Assembly (NCBI GenBank): GCA_036937835.1
Contig: CM072881.1
Location: forward strand, 4,407,001-4,471,000
DNA length: 64,000 nucleotides
Source: Pampus argenteus
Lineage: Eukaryota; Chordata; Actinopteri; Scombriformes; Stromateidae
Reading direction: 5' to 3'
Position 1 is the stretch's first letter. Every line of letters begins with the position of its first letter. Both the position numbers and the translations under genes were made by a program. Positions 49,601 to 62,573 of the stretch are shown in pieces. The notes beneath the pieces were generated by a model. The model did no database searches, was not told where the DNA came from, and worked only from the letters and a program-made list of their open reading frames with translations.

Positions 49601-51470
49601 CAGTTCATCAGGTGTCATCGGAGTTTTCTGACCATGTTTGAATTGTCTCTCCATCAACCGATTCATCTACTTTTAGCAATTTGTTTTCATTCATGTCTTT
49701 GTCTTTACGAAACTCGGGACTTTGGGGTTTACACGGTGACGGCACTCTAAAGGCCAGGAAGTCTTCTGGAAACAAAGTGGTTCATTCGATGTGTCTGAGG
49801 GCAAAAGTGTATAGCTGTTCCAAACGGACGCACTCAAAGGCAGCTGTGAGACACCATATTCAATCAAATGGGGATAAAGCTGCACACTTTCAGAATCATC
49901 ATACTGACCCCTAGCCTCGTCTGTAACCTCAGCGTTTCTTTTCCACGCAAACATATGCCATCCCACAGATTGTCTGCTGTGTGTCCAGGATGAATAAAGA
50001 TTTGCAGAAGGTGAAACCAACATTTAAATCCAATATTTCCTCAGACTGTATTCGATTTAAATGTTGATTTTACCCCAGACAGACATTTATCTTCCTGGAC
50101 GTATGTATGATTATGAAAATACCGTTGAAAATGAAATGCCGCTGGATAACAGATTAAAAAAAACAAAACAAAACTTTTCGACTTCTCAAAGTTTGTGCAG
50201 CATAAACAATCTTTTCACATGACATTGAAAGTGATCTTTTTCTCCCAGCGTTACTCCACTCCTCCAATGATTGCCGTCTGGACGGGACAGTCCAGCAGTG
50301 TTTACGATCCTCACAGGAAGTGTCAGGCTGCCGCTTCGTATGAATGAACCGGATGGCAGGTCGCTGTTTGTATGCCTGACAGCCAGCCGGAGCGTCTGAT
50401 AAGAGTCAGTGGTGAGGCTCTGCTGTTCAGAAACAACAGGATCAATAATGTGCCTTTTTCTGTAAGGAGGGAAGAAAGTGAAAGTGAAAACAAACACATT
50501 GGATCAGGGAGAATGTAAGCCAGGAGAGTTACAGACTTGGCTCTTCCTCTCATAATACATCATTAGTTAATATCAGGCTGGCAGCTGGGATAAATATTAC
50601 TGTTTTGTCAGGGAAAGATATTGTGTGTCAAAGTATCATCTCAGCTGTCAACAGCATGGCATCAGAGGTTGACAGAGCAGATTTAGCAATGAGCCTCAGG
50701 CACGCCTTTAAAGCTTTAAAGTTTCTGTACATCTACTGTACTGTATGACTGTGTCACATGTCCTTTGTCCGCTTCTAGCAGCACATCAGTCATTGATACA
50801 AACACTGAAATATTGAAATAATAGAATTCCCAGAATATCCTCAGTGTCACTCAACATAGATACATTCCTAAATAATAGAATGATGCTAAATGTGTATCAT
50901 ATGTTTCAATGGGAGACGGATCTACATACCATACATCAGTTTCAGATAGAGAAACCTGTCAGAGGGGTGTAACAGTGAATATGAAAACAGCACGTGCAAT
51001 GCAGTAACATTTAGTCATTATTGAACTCAGCGTAGAACAGTGTTTGAGAAGCCGCCTAATTTACAGCAACAGTTACAGCAACAGTTGAGTTCAATGTAAT
51101 CAGATGGGTTAGGGTTAGTACTGAGTCAAGGTGCATGAGGTTATGCACGATAACGGCCATGTAGGTGAATAACACGAGTCTGCACCAAACTGTATATAAT
51201 ATTATTGTTACAATATTATTATAGTAGTCAGTATTTTATGTCAAATTATTAGGGCCTGTTACAAAAGAAAATCTAACAATGTAGTGTAATATAAAAAAAA
51301 AAGTCTTTATTAGGAACTGATTGCATCATGAGGGATTTATCAATACTACTACCCGGATCCATGTTTATTACTAAAGAATTGCTTTTTTAGAAGAAAACAG
51401 AATCAATTACACAAACGCAAAAGCACAAAGACAACTTTTCAAGTACGTCAGGTGTCCATATGAAGAGTGA

Positions 51471-51612
51471 GAGAGATTTTCCTTGATGTAATCTTTCCTC
51501 CCGGAGCTTAAATGAGGTTGTGAGTTAGTCATATCAAGTGAATATCTATCACGTTTACAGTCTTTTTGGGGTTTCCCTCTTGTGTTCGAATTCCCTCTTT
51601 GTGTTTTAAAAA
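51471..51612 (+). repeat. Dispersed repeat, second copy of the 14712-14890 family
   Basis: Contains GAGATTTTCCTTGATGTAAT, GTGAGTTAGTCATATCAAGT, GAATATCTATCACGTTTACAG and ATTCCCTCTTTGTGTTTT in the same order as the copy at 14712. It is more diverged and slightly shorter. Confidence 0.5.
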
Positions 51613-52362
51613 GGAATAGCTGAAATATTTCAGATGGCAGGAGTTACATCAGGGTCGGGCTCATGCTTGCTGCATATTAGATGTGACGTCTGGTGTGATG
51701 TAGTAATGGGGACAGCCTCAACACCGTTTAGCCTTTAGACCCAAATTTCAAAGATTTCAAAAAAAAAAAAAGACCATGAAAGTTTGTAGTATTTTTGGAT
51801 TTGGAGTGCATTACTCTGTTGTGTGGTTTTATTTTTTCTCTTAATATTTGTGTTCGCACTTTTGTATGTTTTTTACAATTTGTAGCATTTTTATTTTTAT
51901 TTTTTTTTGGGACTTAGTGGCCACTATAGAAATATGATCTTGTGGCAAATTAAAATTCAGTGTAGGCGCTGTTGATGTGTGGATGGTACAGTACAATAAA
52001 ACATGTACTGCATGTTATTTAAGTATTCTTTAGAGGAAATATGCAGAAGAAAAAAACATTAAGAGTTTGACTCTGAATGACTCAAGGTGGTGAATAAGAT
52101 TATGCCGGGAGGCTGGCTGCAGTGAAATTCAATCCCTCACAGTGAGACAAATTGTTCCATTAGCCACTTGCTGTCCTTTCAATTTCTCTGCCTGTTGATT
52201 AATAGCTAAAGAGCACTGCCTGTCACAATGGGAGTCTAACTTGGCATGTCTACCCAGCTACTCCTCAGCCAGGGCCTTCTATAATGAGCCCGTGCTCTCG
52301 GCGCCCAGCGGATTGCTTTGATGCTTCTGCTGGTTCGCTTATACAGAAACACACAAATCTGC

Positions 52363-52394
52363 CCACTCACCCACCCCCACCCCCACCCCCACCT
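52363..52394. repeat. C-rich (CCCCCA)n minisatellite
   Basis: Four or more CCCCCA units; the minus strand has G runs able to form a quadruplex. Confidence 0.9.
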
Positions 52395-53914
52395 GCCTGA
52401 AAATTAGAACAGTAAAAAAAGAGATAGTACCATCGCAACAAATGGAAATCGCCGTGATATTGTCAGTCACTGTAATGTAATGCAGTAAGACGTGCATTTC
52501 CAATTTCCAGTTCTCTTCCAATAGCTTGACTGGGTTTATCAAGAGCTTATACTTAGTAAATGGGTGAAAACATAGAGCTGCATATTTCAGCCCAAAGGAT
52601 GAAATAAGAGAATGGCAGTAAAAAATCAATTGGCTCTGGCCGAGACGTTCAGTAATGCCTCAGTGTCGGGGTGGAATGCTAATGTTGCTCTTCCTCTTGA
52701 TCAGTGCCCTGTGGAGACGGACATTCCTCATTCTCTCTTTCCACCGCTTTTCTTCCTGAACTGCAGACTTCTCATTTTTAACTCTGAACCTTATCTTGCT
52801 ATTGCAGAAAATATATGTGCAAATGTGACAGAAATTTAATGGCGACAAGCAGTGCCAGCGCGAGACAAAAAAACGGTGTACGGCTGTAGGCTGCGTGGCT
52901 CAGTGGAGAGTGACCAACGTTGACGTACGGCGACAGACATCAGCCGTAACCGCGACCGCACTGCAACCGTGTGCACACGTTGTACAAAGCTATACAAAGA
53001 TGTACGTCAAATATGTTTAAAGAGATCTAATTGGTATCTGGATTGTTACGTATGTCCAGTCTAGTCAGTGTTGCCTTCATCACAGACAACAGAGTCAACA
53101 GGGTAGACATAGACATGTGACTGTTTGGCTGTTTCAGTGCCTATGTGGGCTCCTGGCTGTCTCCCATCAAGCTCATCACCTGCGTTGTGTCTACTTCTTC
53201 ACCCATTCATCACCAGAGTGTTGAACCCTCACTTACTTGCATAGGAACCTCTTTTCTTTGGCGACCCGTGCCAGCCATTCTCCCTCCCATAGTCGCCTCC
53301 ATCGGGGACCCCAGCCTGGGTCTCCCCCCTCTTCCAATAAAACACCATCTGTCTGTGTCTCCCTCTTGGGGCCCAGCTGTGTGTTTAGAATGAATATTTA
53401 GTATTAATGATTCACTCATTATGTTGACGTTCCTGGCGGCATGACTGTAGCCGAATAAAATTATTATTTTTCAGGCTTAATTCCCCATAATTCTCATCGT
53501 CATCGCCATCAGCTTAGCTGCAGCTCAATATTTAAGATGGTTATGAAAATCGCATATTTCTTTCAACACCCACTGGTGTGTCATCATCATGAAGAAAAAA
53601 AACCCAGATTATTTTATTCTTGGAATACATTACAGTATAATAACTGTGATGTGATTTATAGTAAAATTACGGCAAAAAAAATAATAACTCAAAGTGGCTG
53701 GTTGACAGTCTATTTATTAATCATTATTTTGCGCTTTGCTTCATACATGAACCATAATAATTCACAGCTTATAAACTGACCTTTAATGAAGTCACTAAAT
53801 CTATCAATATAATAATAACCCTGCTCAATCAAGAAGGAAACATAAATACAAAAAGCTCTTAATTTCCTGTGTCCAGTCCCGTGATGAAGAATAGATCCTA
53901 GGTCTAATTTACTG

Positions 53915-53938
53915 ACACACACACACACACACACACAC
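53915..53938. repeat. (AC)n microsatellite
   Basis: About 12 AC units. Confidence 0.95.
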
Positions 53939-54450
53939 TGTGGTTCCAGAGGAGTGACACGTGTGTGCAGACGTGTGACCATTCTGCTGACTCCACTCAC
54001 TCTCCGATGGATTTTTAAACAATAGTTCCTGTGATTTCCCCCGATGACAACCGGATGGAGAAAAAGCTCCCTGATTGATTGCTACAAAATTCAGGCACTT
54101 CCAGGCTGGCACGAGCTGTCACACATCGAACGGCGAGAGTGTGATTTAAGTTGGCAATCAAATCAGTGATGCAGGACTTAAAAAGAGAAGAGAGCGACTC
54201 TTCTTCCCTGCTGAAAGAATGAATAATAAAAAAAAAAAGATCAAAATAAAATATGGATAAAAAGTTTAAAAAAAAAAAAGGGAGTCTTTTAAAGAGTTGG
54301 AGATCCAACATTAGCGCTGGCAGGCTGCTCGTCTCTGGTGGGTAACGTTACTGAACCACGGAGCATTGCAGCTCATTGTGCTCATTCTACGGTCCACAAC
54401 TTGACTGTTTTAGTTTAGTCTCACAGCCTCCATCAGTTGTTCAGTTCAGT

Positions 54451-54492
54451 CCAGCACCCGTCCAGCACCCGTCCAGCACCCGTCCAGCACCT
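54451..54492. repeat. 11-bp tandem repeat (CCAGCACCCGT)
   Basis: Nearly four copies of an 11-bp unit, the last truncated. Confidence 0.9.
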
Positions 54493-54778
54493 AATGGGAG
54501 ACTCACCAAGTTATCGACTATCTGCTGAACACGGAGCATCTAGCAGCTGAAGAGCCAAATGTTTCTCCTCAGGAGATCGAAACAGAGCTAAAAGAAGAGT
54601 GAACATAGGACTTGAAATTTAAATTTCCAAAAAAAACAGATACAACATTTATAAAGAGCAATGAGTGATTGATATTTTATTTATCATTATTCTCATTAAA
54701 GAGAATATGAATAAGCATAAGAAAACATTTTAAACTTTATTGCTGATAGAAAATATGTCCTTTTTTCCCCTTCATGCA

Positions 54779-54806
54779 AACATTTATTTATTTATTTATT
54801 TATTTT
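54779..54806. repeat. (TTTA)n microsatellite
   Basis: About six TTTA units. Confidence 0.93.
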
Positions 54807-55439
54807 TACAAAGGGCCAAAAGGAAGCTCAAGTCCTTTGTAAATGTTGTATTCTGACCAGAATAATGAGGAATGGATTTTCGCTTGCGGATTTTGAAAAA
54901 AAAGAAAAAAAAATCAAATCAATATTCTGTTTTGATTCCTTTTTAATTTCTGTTTCATGTTTCATGTCTCACAGCCTACACACTGCGGCAGCCGTTTACT
55001 GGGATCGCCTTGTTTGCCAGAGCAAACTAATCCTTTCTGATACTGAAGTAAAAGTACACAACACTTCTTCTTTTTACAACAATACAATTTATTTTACCAG
55101 AACTCATCAACCTTCCACACGGCGGACATTATGAGGGCTCATAATGTGAAAACATTCAGGAGTGACTAATAGTAAACAACAGTGTTAATTTAAAGTGGAT
55201 TCATTAGCTCTGCTACAGTCATATCTTACCGCCTTATTTCATTTTATATGGTCAATGTCAATGCTGTGTTTACTGCTGCCCTCGAGGGGCCGAAAATCAA
55301 TTAATGCAGGTTAAAGTGGTGATGAGACACTGTAAAAAAAACCCAAAAAACGATTATATGTAGCCTACATTCAGTCAGCAATAACTGACTTTATGCTTTA
55401 TTTATTAGGTTATGATCTTATGCCAGTCACATTCTGAGT

Positions 55440-55466
55440 CATGATGATGATGATGATGATGATGAT
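55440..55466. repeat. (ATG)n microsatellite
   Basis: About nine ATG/GAT units. Confidence 0.95.
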
Positions 55467-55695
55467 CGTGTAGGGCGTGTTCCTCTGGTCGGGTGTAAAC
55501 GTGGCCGTTCTGAGTCACGCTGTCAACCAGCAGATGGAGGAGTCGTGTTTCAGCCGCAGTGTGATGTGTGTGTTGTCATTCGCAGCAACAAATCAGCCTC
55601 CGTGTTGTTGAGTCACATACCAGCCAATAAAATGTGTTTAATGGTCCCTCATCAAACGCATTTAATCACTTGGTACATGCTATATATATATATAT

Positions 55696-55736
55696 ACAAA
55701 CACATAATCTGATCAGTGATCAGATTATGTGTTTGT
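55696..55736. repeat. 41-bp near-perfect palindrome
   Basis: Two 20-bp arms, ACAAACACATAATCTGATCA and its exact reverse complement, are separated by one G (55716). An AT array adjoins on the left (55681-55695). The one-base spacer rules out a normal miRNA hairpin, but the sequence is cruciform-capable. Confidence 0.97.
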
Positions 55737-56932
55737 TTCTGAACACTTCATGTATTTAGCTCTGCTTGCTGTGTTAGCTGTACTGTACTGTGTACAATGT
55801 TTTGAATTATTGAACACTTTCCAGAAACTCTTTTTTTTTTCTCTCATCATTTTAAAAACCGACATGCCCTCTGAAGGAGGTCTTTTTTTTTTTTTTTTTT
55901 TTTAATTGGGTTTCGATTGATCTTATTTCTCAATATGTGGGCAATTTGTTATGGAGTGCACATAAAGAAATTGACTGGATCAGAAAGACTCGGCGTAGCT
56001 GCTCCACCATATTAGTTGCACGTGTGAACCTTAAAGCTGCTGTGTAACAAAGCTTTATGGATCAGTTTGTTGTCACTTCCTCTTTGGAAAACCTTCCATC
56101 TGGGTTAAGGGGATTAGGGCTTGACTGGCCTTAAGAACACTTGTGTATTAATAAGTAATTGTACCAGCTTGGCTGCAGTCAGGACACAACATACATACTG
56201 AATCATAACTACATAAAGGAATCAAAGGAAGTAGGTTACAGGCGCTTTGTTCAGTCTTAATCCAACCTGGAGCACCTTAGCAGTGTACCGTCTCATCGCC
56301 CTGGCATCCTAATGAGCATCACAATGTCACAGACAGGGAGGGGAGGATGGGAAAAAGCTGCTGGAACATCCATGTTTAGTATGCATCAGGTGTTCCTTCA
56401 TTGATCTGAGGAGATTCTAGTTTTGGGGAACGGCTGAGAGAAGTGAACATCTTGTTTTGTTTGTTTGAGAAGAGAATGCTGTGATGGTTTACGACCTGCA
56501 GACACAGAAACTGACTGATTCCAAACTGTGAGTCGTCTTTTTTTTAACCAGATGAACCATTCACGGTACATTCACTTTCTGAACTGAATTAATATATCTA
56601 AAGATAAATGCTTGCTTATGCTAATCATGGACATCTGCTTTGTAAAGCTTCATCAAAATTGCAATAAACTGTCATTATTTGCATTTTTTCCTTCTATTTA
56701 ATATATTGTTGACATAATTTTCTATATTAAAATAAGGAAAAAACATTTAAAAATTTTTTTTTTTATAATTTAAAACAGGGGGGCAAATCTGTAGCTGTAG
56801 CTCCGGCTGGTAGTGACGCCACTGACTATAAATCTAAAAATCAATCAATCAATCAACTAATGCATTATCTTTATTATCCATCAAGTCAGCCTCGCCTCAC
56901 ACAAGAGTCATAAAATGTCATGTCATCTAATA

Positions 56933-56989
56933 TGTGTGTGTGTGCGTGTCTGTGTACATGCGCGTATGTGTGTGTGTGTGTGTGTGTGG
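56933..56989. repeat. (GT)n imperfect microsatellite
   Basis: GT dinucleotides with CG, CT and CATG interruptions, ending in a perfect run. Confidence 0.93.
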
Positions 56990-59900
56990 ACTGGCACCAA
57001 AGAGCACATCACTGATACAATATCAGCTACATTAAATACTACCCTGCAGGAAAACATTATACACAACAGAGACTTATTAAGTATTGATTTGATACAACTT
57101 GTTACACCTTTAATAACTAAAAAAAGGTCAAATGCTGCAGACCAAATGAAACAAGCACGGCTCGGCTTAACCAGGCTGGGTATATGTTAAGGTGGAGGCA
57201 GTTGGCCGAGATGGAGCTAAATTATGTCATTATTGAGAAGACGGCACAAAGCAAACTGCTTCAGACTTTTACTATTTTATTTGGCCCTAAAATGTGCCAG
57301 GCTTATTTTATTTTAATTTTTTTTTATCATTTCCCCATAGTATAGTTTAAGATACTCTAATGAGCACTGTTAGATTAAAATGGCTCGATACAGGTGTTGC
57401 CAGTAATTAACCCGTTTATCACTTGAATCAGCAGTTCCACTCGGTTTTATGGGATCTTTTAGTGTCTTTCAGGTCAGCAGTTTTTACAGTCAGAAAACGG
57501 TCATCAGGCCTCTTTTCTGCAGCGGGTAGCAGTTTCCAGTGGAAATGCTCAGACAGACACGGTGAGAGACGAGCTGGGGAACATGGCAGAGCGTTCAGCT
57601 GCTAAATGCCCTCAGGAGACCACAACAGATATGAAGGGAGGGTATCATATCAACTTTCAATGTTACGTTATGTATAGCCTCCTAATGGCCACAAAGGTCA
57701 ATTGATGCAGGTTTTAAAAGGAAAAAGGAAAGTGATATTTACTGTTCTGTAAACTAGAAGCAGCATGTTTAGTCCAGATACAGACCACAACGCTTCTGCT
57801 TCTGTCGACCAGGGGACCAGCATCACGCTGTGAGATTCTTCAGATGTAAACCTTCAGGTTCGCTGTTTCGATGCATCTTCACTGAGAGCAGAGAGAGAGA
57901 GAGAGACATCAGACAGCAGAGACAAAAGACTCCTCAGATCCTCCTCATCCCGTCATGCATATGGAGGAGGCGAGGCGGGCAGATCCGCGGTGCTCCATCG
58001 TGTCCTGAGATCAGGCCTCTGAACCTGTGCTGTAACTCGCAGCAGTGACAGTGTTATTGGATTGTCTCGCTGCTTCTCATGCTTCCCCTACACCTGCTGG
58101 AGAAATATCAGTTGTGAAGCGAGCGTTGTCTTTACTTCGTGATTCAAACATCCCACATGTTTTTTTTGTTCATTGATAACTTTATTGGTTTTTATTTTTT
58201 GAACGCACTCATGACGTCACGTCTCATGTCTTGAGAATAAAACCAGCAAAAAAAACTAAAACCATGAGATTAAATTTGTGTCATAATAATTGAATTAAAT
58301 CTCCCACAAAATCAAACAAATAACTATCTGCTGCTTAATTTTTCAGTTTCAGTTCTGAACGTCGGAGCTTAAACTGATAATGAACACAGTGAAAATGAAT
58401 AATTACCAAAATCAGCCACAGGAGAATTCAGTAAAACGTATCCACGCGTTAATCTCCAGTAAACTCGTCTGGAGGAACACACGAGTTCAGTTCTCCAAAC
58501 TTTGTACTGGTTTCTTTTCCCAAACATACAGTATATTCCTGATCTGCTGGTGAAACATTCAAACCTTTCACAGCGTCTGGGACAGAGCTGCTTTCTGTGT
58601 ACAGAGTCAGAACTAAACATGCATTAAGTTTTTAATGCACCAGAAAACTTGAGGTCTGAATCAATCAATGCTTAAAAACTGTTCTCATTCTATACTGTAA
58701 TTTTACTCCCCTGATTAATTGGTCCTGTCCTATATTTGCTAATTTTATTTTACTCTCTTAAATCCCTTTTATTTTCCTGCGTGTTTAACGCCTTTTATTT
58801 AGTTTTATTTTACATGAAATACTCTGAACTGTTGTAGTAGGTGTGATATAAATAAACTTGCCTTGCCTAATACACAGGTTTATATAAAAAGTACTTACAG
58901 TGTGATTTACTCCTCTTCCTCCCCTTCCCTAAATTGCAAATGTGTTGCCCCTTTATTCCTTGTACCACTAATTATAGCCTAGCCTAACCAGTATATAGTG
59001 TATTTCATTGTAATTTGTGCACTGTAACCTAAGTTATTATTGGTTACAATCATGCAGGCCTATTAAATCTTCTTTATTCAGTCATGTCATGTATTTCAAA
59101 AAAATAAAAATAATAAACAATTAAAATCATAAATAAAATCCCCACAATATACCCATGCAATAAAAACAAACAGTTATCAGAATACAGCGCATGAACTAAC
59201 TGCTGCTGGAGTGGACACCGGGTTGGTTCATTTGTCTATAGAAACTCTTCCCACGCTCGTCTCTGCGCTGGTTTTCATGACACAGCGAGCACACTGTGGG
59301 ATTGTGTATTTTATTTGTGTTTGATTCAGAGGAGACAGTAACGCACAGCAGCAGTATCACACCACATGTGTTCGACAGAGGAGTTACATTTTGACATTGC
59401 TTGAAGCTCATCACTGCAGGCGCTGAACAGCATCTTTAATTGGAAGACGTGCTTGTTACTGAACGTGATGAGATCTTATTTTGTCTGCCAGTGCAACATC
59501 AATGAAAGAGGATCTATGCTGCTGCCTTCAATCAAACCTTGACAATCCGACATGCTAATGTCTTCACAACAGTAAATGAAGTACGGGTTTGTGCATTTTA
59601 GCACATGTGTTTAAAATCGCTTTGATTGGAGCAATCCATTGTGGGGAAAACTCAACGTCTATTCCTTTTTCATATTATTTGTATTCCTCTGTGGAAATTA
59701 TGCTTTAAAGCCCCGGTGGGCGTGTGGAGAATGACTTGTGATGTGTTCAAACACAAAGCTCAGCGAGGCAGCGTCAGAAAAAGCATTCAAACTCCCCAAA
59801 ACAAAGGAAGTCGCGTCCTTGTGCTTCTGCTGTAATGAACACCAGACCTCCACACGACTCGCTGTGTATCCTCGGAGTTGCAAACTCTCTTCCAACTTTA

Positions 59901-60127
59901 CTTTCCGCATACTTTGTGTCCCAGGGAAAGGTGGGAACTATTGATCCACTTCAATCAGGAGAGAAATATGAAGTATTTAAAATTTTGATTCACTACCAAC
60001 ATAACCCTGTACCTTGGTAATCAATATTATTTATCGAGTTCTGGTAGCGGTGGAGGTGTGAAGAGTGTTAGCATCGGCAGCTAAAAGCACAACGCTAGCT
60101 TCAGTCATTCTGACTAATCCAACCATT

Positions 60128-60300
60128 AAAGGAATAGTTTACTGACTTTTTGGGCAATATACCCTTTCTGTGCTGAAAATCAGGATTTACATTAAGATTA
60201 CATTAACATTGGAGCTAGAAGGTGATTAGCTTATCTAATGTAAAACAAATGTAATGAAACAGCTAGCTTTGCTATGTCCAAAATAGTCAAATAGTCCTGT
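60128..60300 (+). repeat. Dispersed TAGCTTAGCATAAAG-type fish repeat, diverged copy
   Basis: Begins AAAGGAATAGTTTACTGACT, the usual left end of this family, and later has GGAGCTAGAAGGTGATTAGC and AAACAGCTAGCTTTGC. It is more diverged than the other copies and lacks the GATGAGAAGATC block. Confidence 0.55.
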
Positions 60301-60370
60301 TTCTAAATGAGTATATTGAGTTTTAAAAGTCCAATCGAAGCAGCTCTATTGAAAAGAGAGCAACCTAGGT

Positions 60371-60394
60371 GTGTGTGCGTGTGTGTGTGTGTGT
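60371..60394. repeat. (GT)n microsatellite
   Basis: GT array with one CG step. Confidence 0.94.
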
Positions 60395-61129
60395 TGAGAA
60401 AAAGGGAGATTGTTCATCCGAGTAAAACAGTGACTGTGAATGCCTCAGCTGCTTTAGCTTTCCCTGAGGTCTCCTTGTTCTTTGGCATGGCAATAATCCA
60501 CTTAGATGTGGTGCCATGAAAACAATCGATCATTACTGCACAAACCGACTCGTGGTAAAAACACAGAGGGTTTGCGAAAGCTCCGGGCAGCAGATAAGGT
60601 GGTAAGGTTTTACTAACGTATCTGATCAAGCAACAGTTCGGGGAGGAAAAATGGCTCACATTGCTCTCAGACTTTTCAAAAGCGGAGATGAAAGAGGAAT
60701 TCTGTCAAAAAAAAATGGAAAGATGACGCCTTCTTTCCATCCAGTTCCTGTTTCCATTTATTGCTTGTACAACATGTTTTACTTTCTCTCCACCGCCAGA
60801 TATTATCCTCCCTCTACCTCATCCAAGTACTTGGTGGTTGTGATGTTACAAAAGAAAAATTCAACTGGTAAATTCAACTCGGCATACTTGCCCTGTTTTT
60901 GTAGTAATAAATTATTGAATGCAATGAAACACAGCAGGGTGTATGATCAGGATAAACAGCATATTATGGCACCAAACCAGTAGAAACTGGTCCACACCAG
61001 AACTATAAGTGAAATGAGCTCCTGTTTTATCATTTCACTTTAGTTCAATTCTATTGAATCTGTAGGGGACAAAGTGTTTCCAATGGACATATTATTCATG
61101 GTTATTTTCACAAAGAATACACAATGAAT

Positions 61130-61222
61130 GTATGTATGTATGTATGTATACATGTATGTATGTATGTATGTATGTATGTATGCATGCATGCATGTATGTA
61201 TGTATGTATGTATGTATGCATG
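61130..61222. repeat. (TATG)n / (CATG)n tetranucleotide array
   Basis: About 90 bp of TATG units with an internal GCATGCATGCATG block, which is self-complementary. Confidence 0.95.
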
Positions 61223-61489
61223 TAGACAAAGGCTGTCATGAGCAAAAACGTCTAACAATTTACAACGGTTTGTCATCAGCCACGGATTTCTGTCAGTCGG
61301 TCGGTTGGTTCAAGCACTGGATTGATTACGGTGCCATTTGTTTCTGTTTCTGCATTGTTGCAGTGTGTTGCAGTCATAAATGCAGTATTTGAAAATGTTA
61401 GTATGACATATTGCCATGCTAAAGACATCATGAGTGTCTCTATGAATGGCCATGTCAGTCAGTTGGTCTGTCCACCACTCTGGTCTACA

Positions 61490-61600
61490 CTTTTTGATGG
61501 ATTGATGTGAAGTGATGTGTGTTACAGACACCCATGATCCCCAGAGGATGAGTGACTTTGGTGATCCACCACTTTACATCTAGCACCATCAGCAAGTAAA
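61490..61600 (+). repeat. Dispersed fish repeat fragment
   Basis: The ordered strings GATGGATTGATGTGAAGTGA, TACAGACACCCATGATCCCC, AGAGGATGAGTGACTTTGGT and CTAGCACCATCAGCAAGT match a repeat common in percomorph genomes (usual form 'GGATGGATTGCCATGAAATT' and so on). No coding capacity was seen. Confidence 0.5.
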
Positions 61601-61924
61601 ATATTTTAGTTAGGCTTTAGCCTACTGTGGAATTATATTTGTGCTTATAATTTGAACCTAAATATACATACAATCCTCCAGCTGGCTAAAGTTGTGGCAA
61701 ACATATAAGCAAGTGTGCAGGCACAAGAGAGCAAGCAGCAAATATCCTGTGGGTTGGGCGTGTACGGAACAAATTAGTTGAACTGAATAAGAGGTTATTA
61801 TTGTGTGCTTATGTAGATAAGACCAAAGCAAATGTAAATGTTTGAGCACAGAATACATTTTATTTGAACACATGTTAAGTCCTCATGTAGACTCTATTAT
61901 ATGCACTCTTATCCACATTTTAAT

Positions 61925-61960
61925 ACACACACACAAACACATACACACACACACACACAG
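61925..61960. repeat. (CA)n imperfect microsatellite
   Basis: CA repeats with AAAC and TACA interruptions. Confidence 0.93.
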
Positions 61961-62546
61961 ACGTCAGGACAAACAAAAATTAAAGTGAGAAAAAAAATCT
62001 CGTGCATAATCAAAGCATGACACTCCAGGGGGATAAACAATGGGAGAAGCTGTTCGCTGCTTTATCGCAGTTGAAGCCTCGGATTATCAAAAAAAAAAAA
62101 AGGTGAAACAAAAGGGAAGCGAAGGGGAAAAAATGTTGTGATTGTTGTTCAGAATTTTCAGTGTCTGATCTAAATTCTCAGGGCTGATTGGTTCTTATTC
62201 TGTACTTAGAGTCACCTTAGTAAAGGAGAAAGGGGTGTTCTTCATCACTTACCTGTTTCATATGCTGAGACGTAACGTTCAGGTCGGGACTTCTTTGACT
62301 ACAGAACTGGTTCAATAATTTATAGATTATTAATGGGATGCTGATAGTATTTAGTTTTATTAGTAATGAATGGTTTATATACACTGTACAGATGATGCCA
62401 TGACTATAGCCCATACTACATCCAGCCCTACCACTTACAGCCCACAGGACCATCTACTGCATTATGAAATGGTCCCTGAAGTTCACCTTAGGGAATATGA
62501 AATATGGTGGAATGCTGTTGCAGAAACATGCAAGGGTCAGGAGTAT

Positions 62547-62573
62547 CCCTAACCCTAACCCTAACCCTAACCC
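62547..62573. repeat. Interstitial telomeric repeat (CCCTAA)4.5
   Basis: 27 bp of the vertebrate telomere repeat, C-strand sense on plus, four and a half exact units with no interruption. The flanks are not telomeric or subtelomeric in look. Confidence 0.95.

Larger units (their letters stand above)
44401..53914. other. Intergenic, no gene recognised
   Basis: Includes the 19-bp tandem repeat, the repeat copy at 51471 and two repeat-free blocks (48240-48560 and 52108-52330). A segment at 53130-53400 ends with CCAATAAAACACC and may be the degraded end of a mobile element. No coding exon was recognised. Confidence 0.5.
53939..61129. other. Intergenic, no gene recognised
   Basis: AT-rich with simple repeats, the palindrome at 55696 and a repeat copy at 60128. 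Long T runs lie at 55883-55902 and near 56755. No coding exon was recognised. Confidence 0.5.

Noticed and set aside
55696..55736. miRNA precursor
   Set aside because: The one-base loop between perfect 20-bp arms cannot give a normal precursor hairpin.
61040..61276. 78-residue frame rich in HTYIHTYI
   Set aside because: Translation of the TATG tetranucleotide array.
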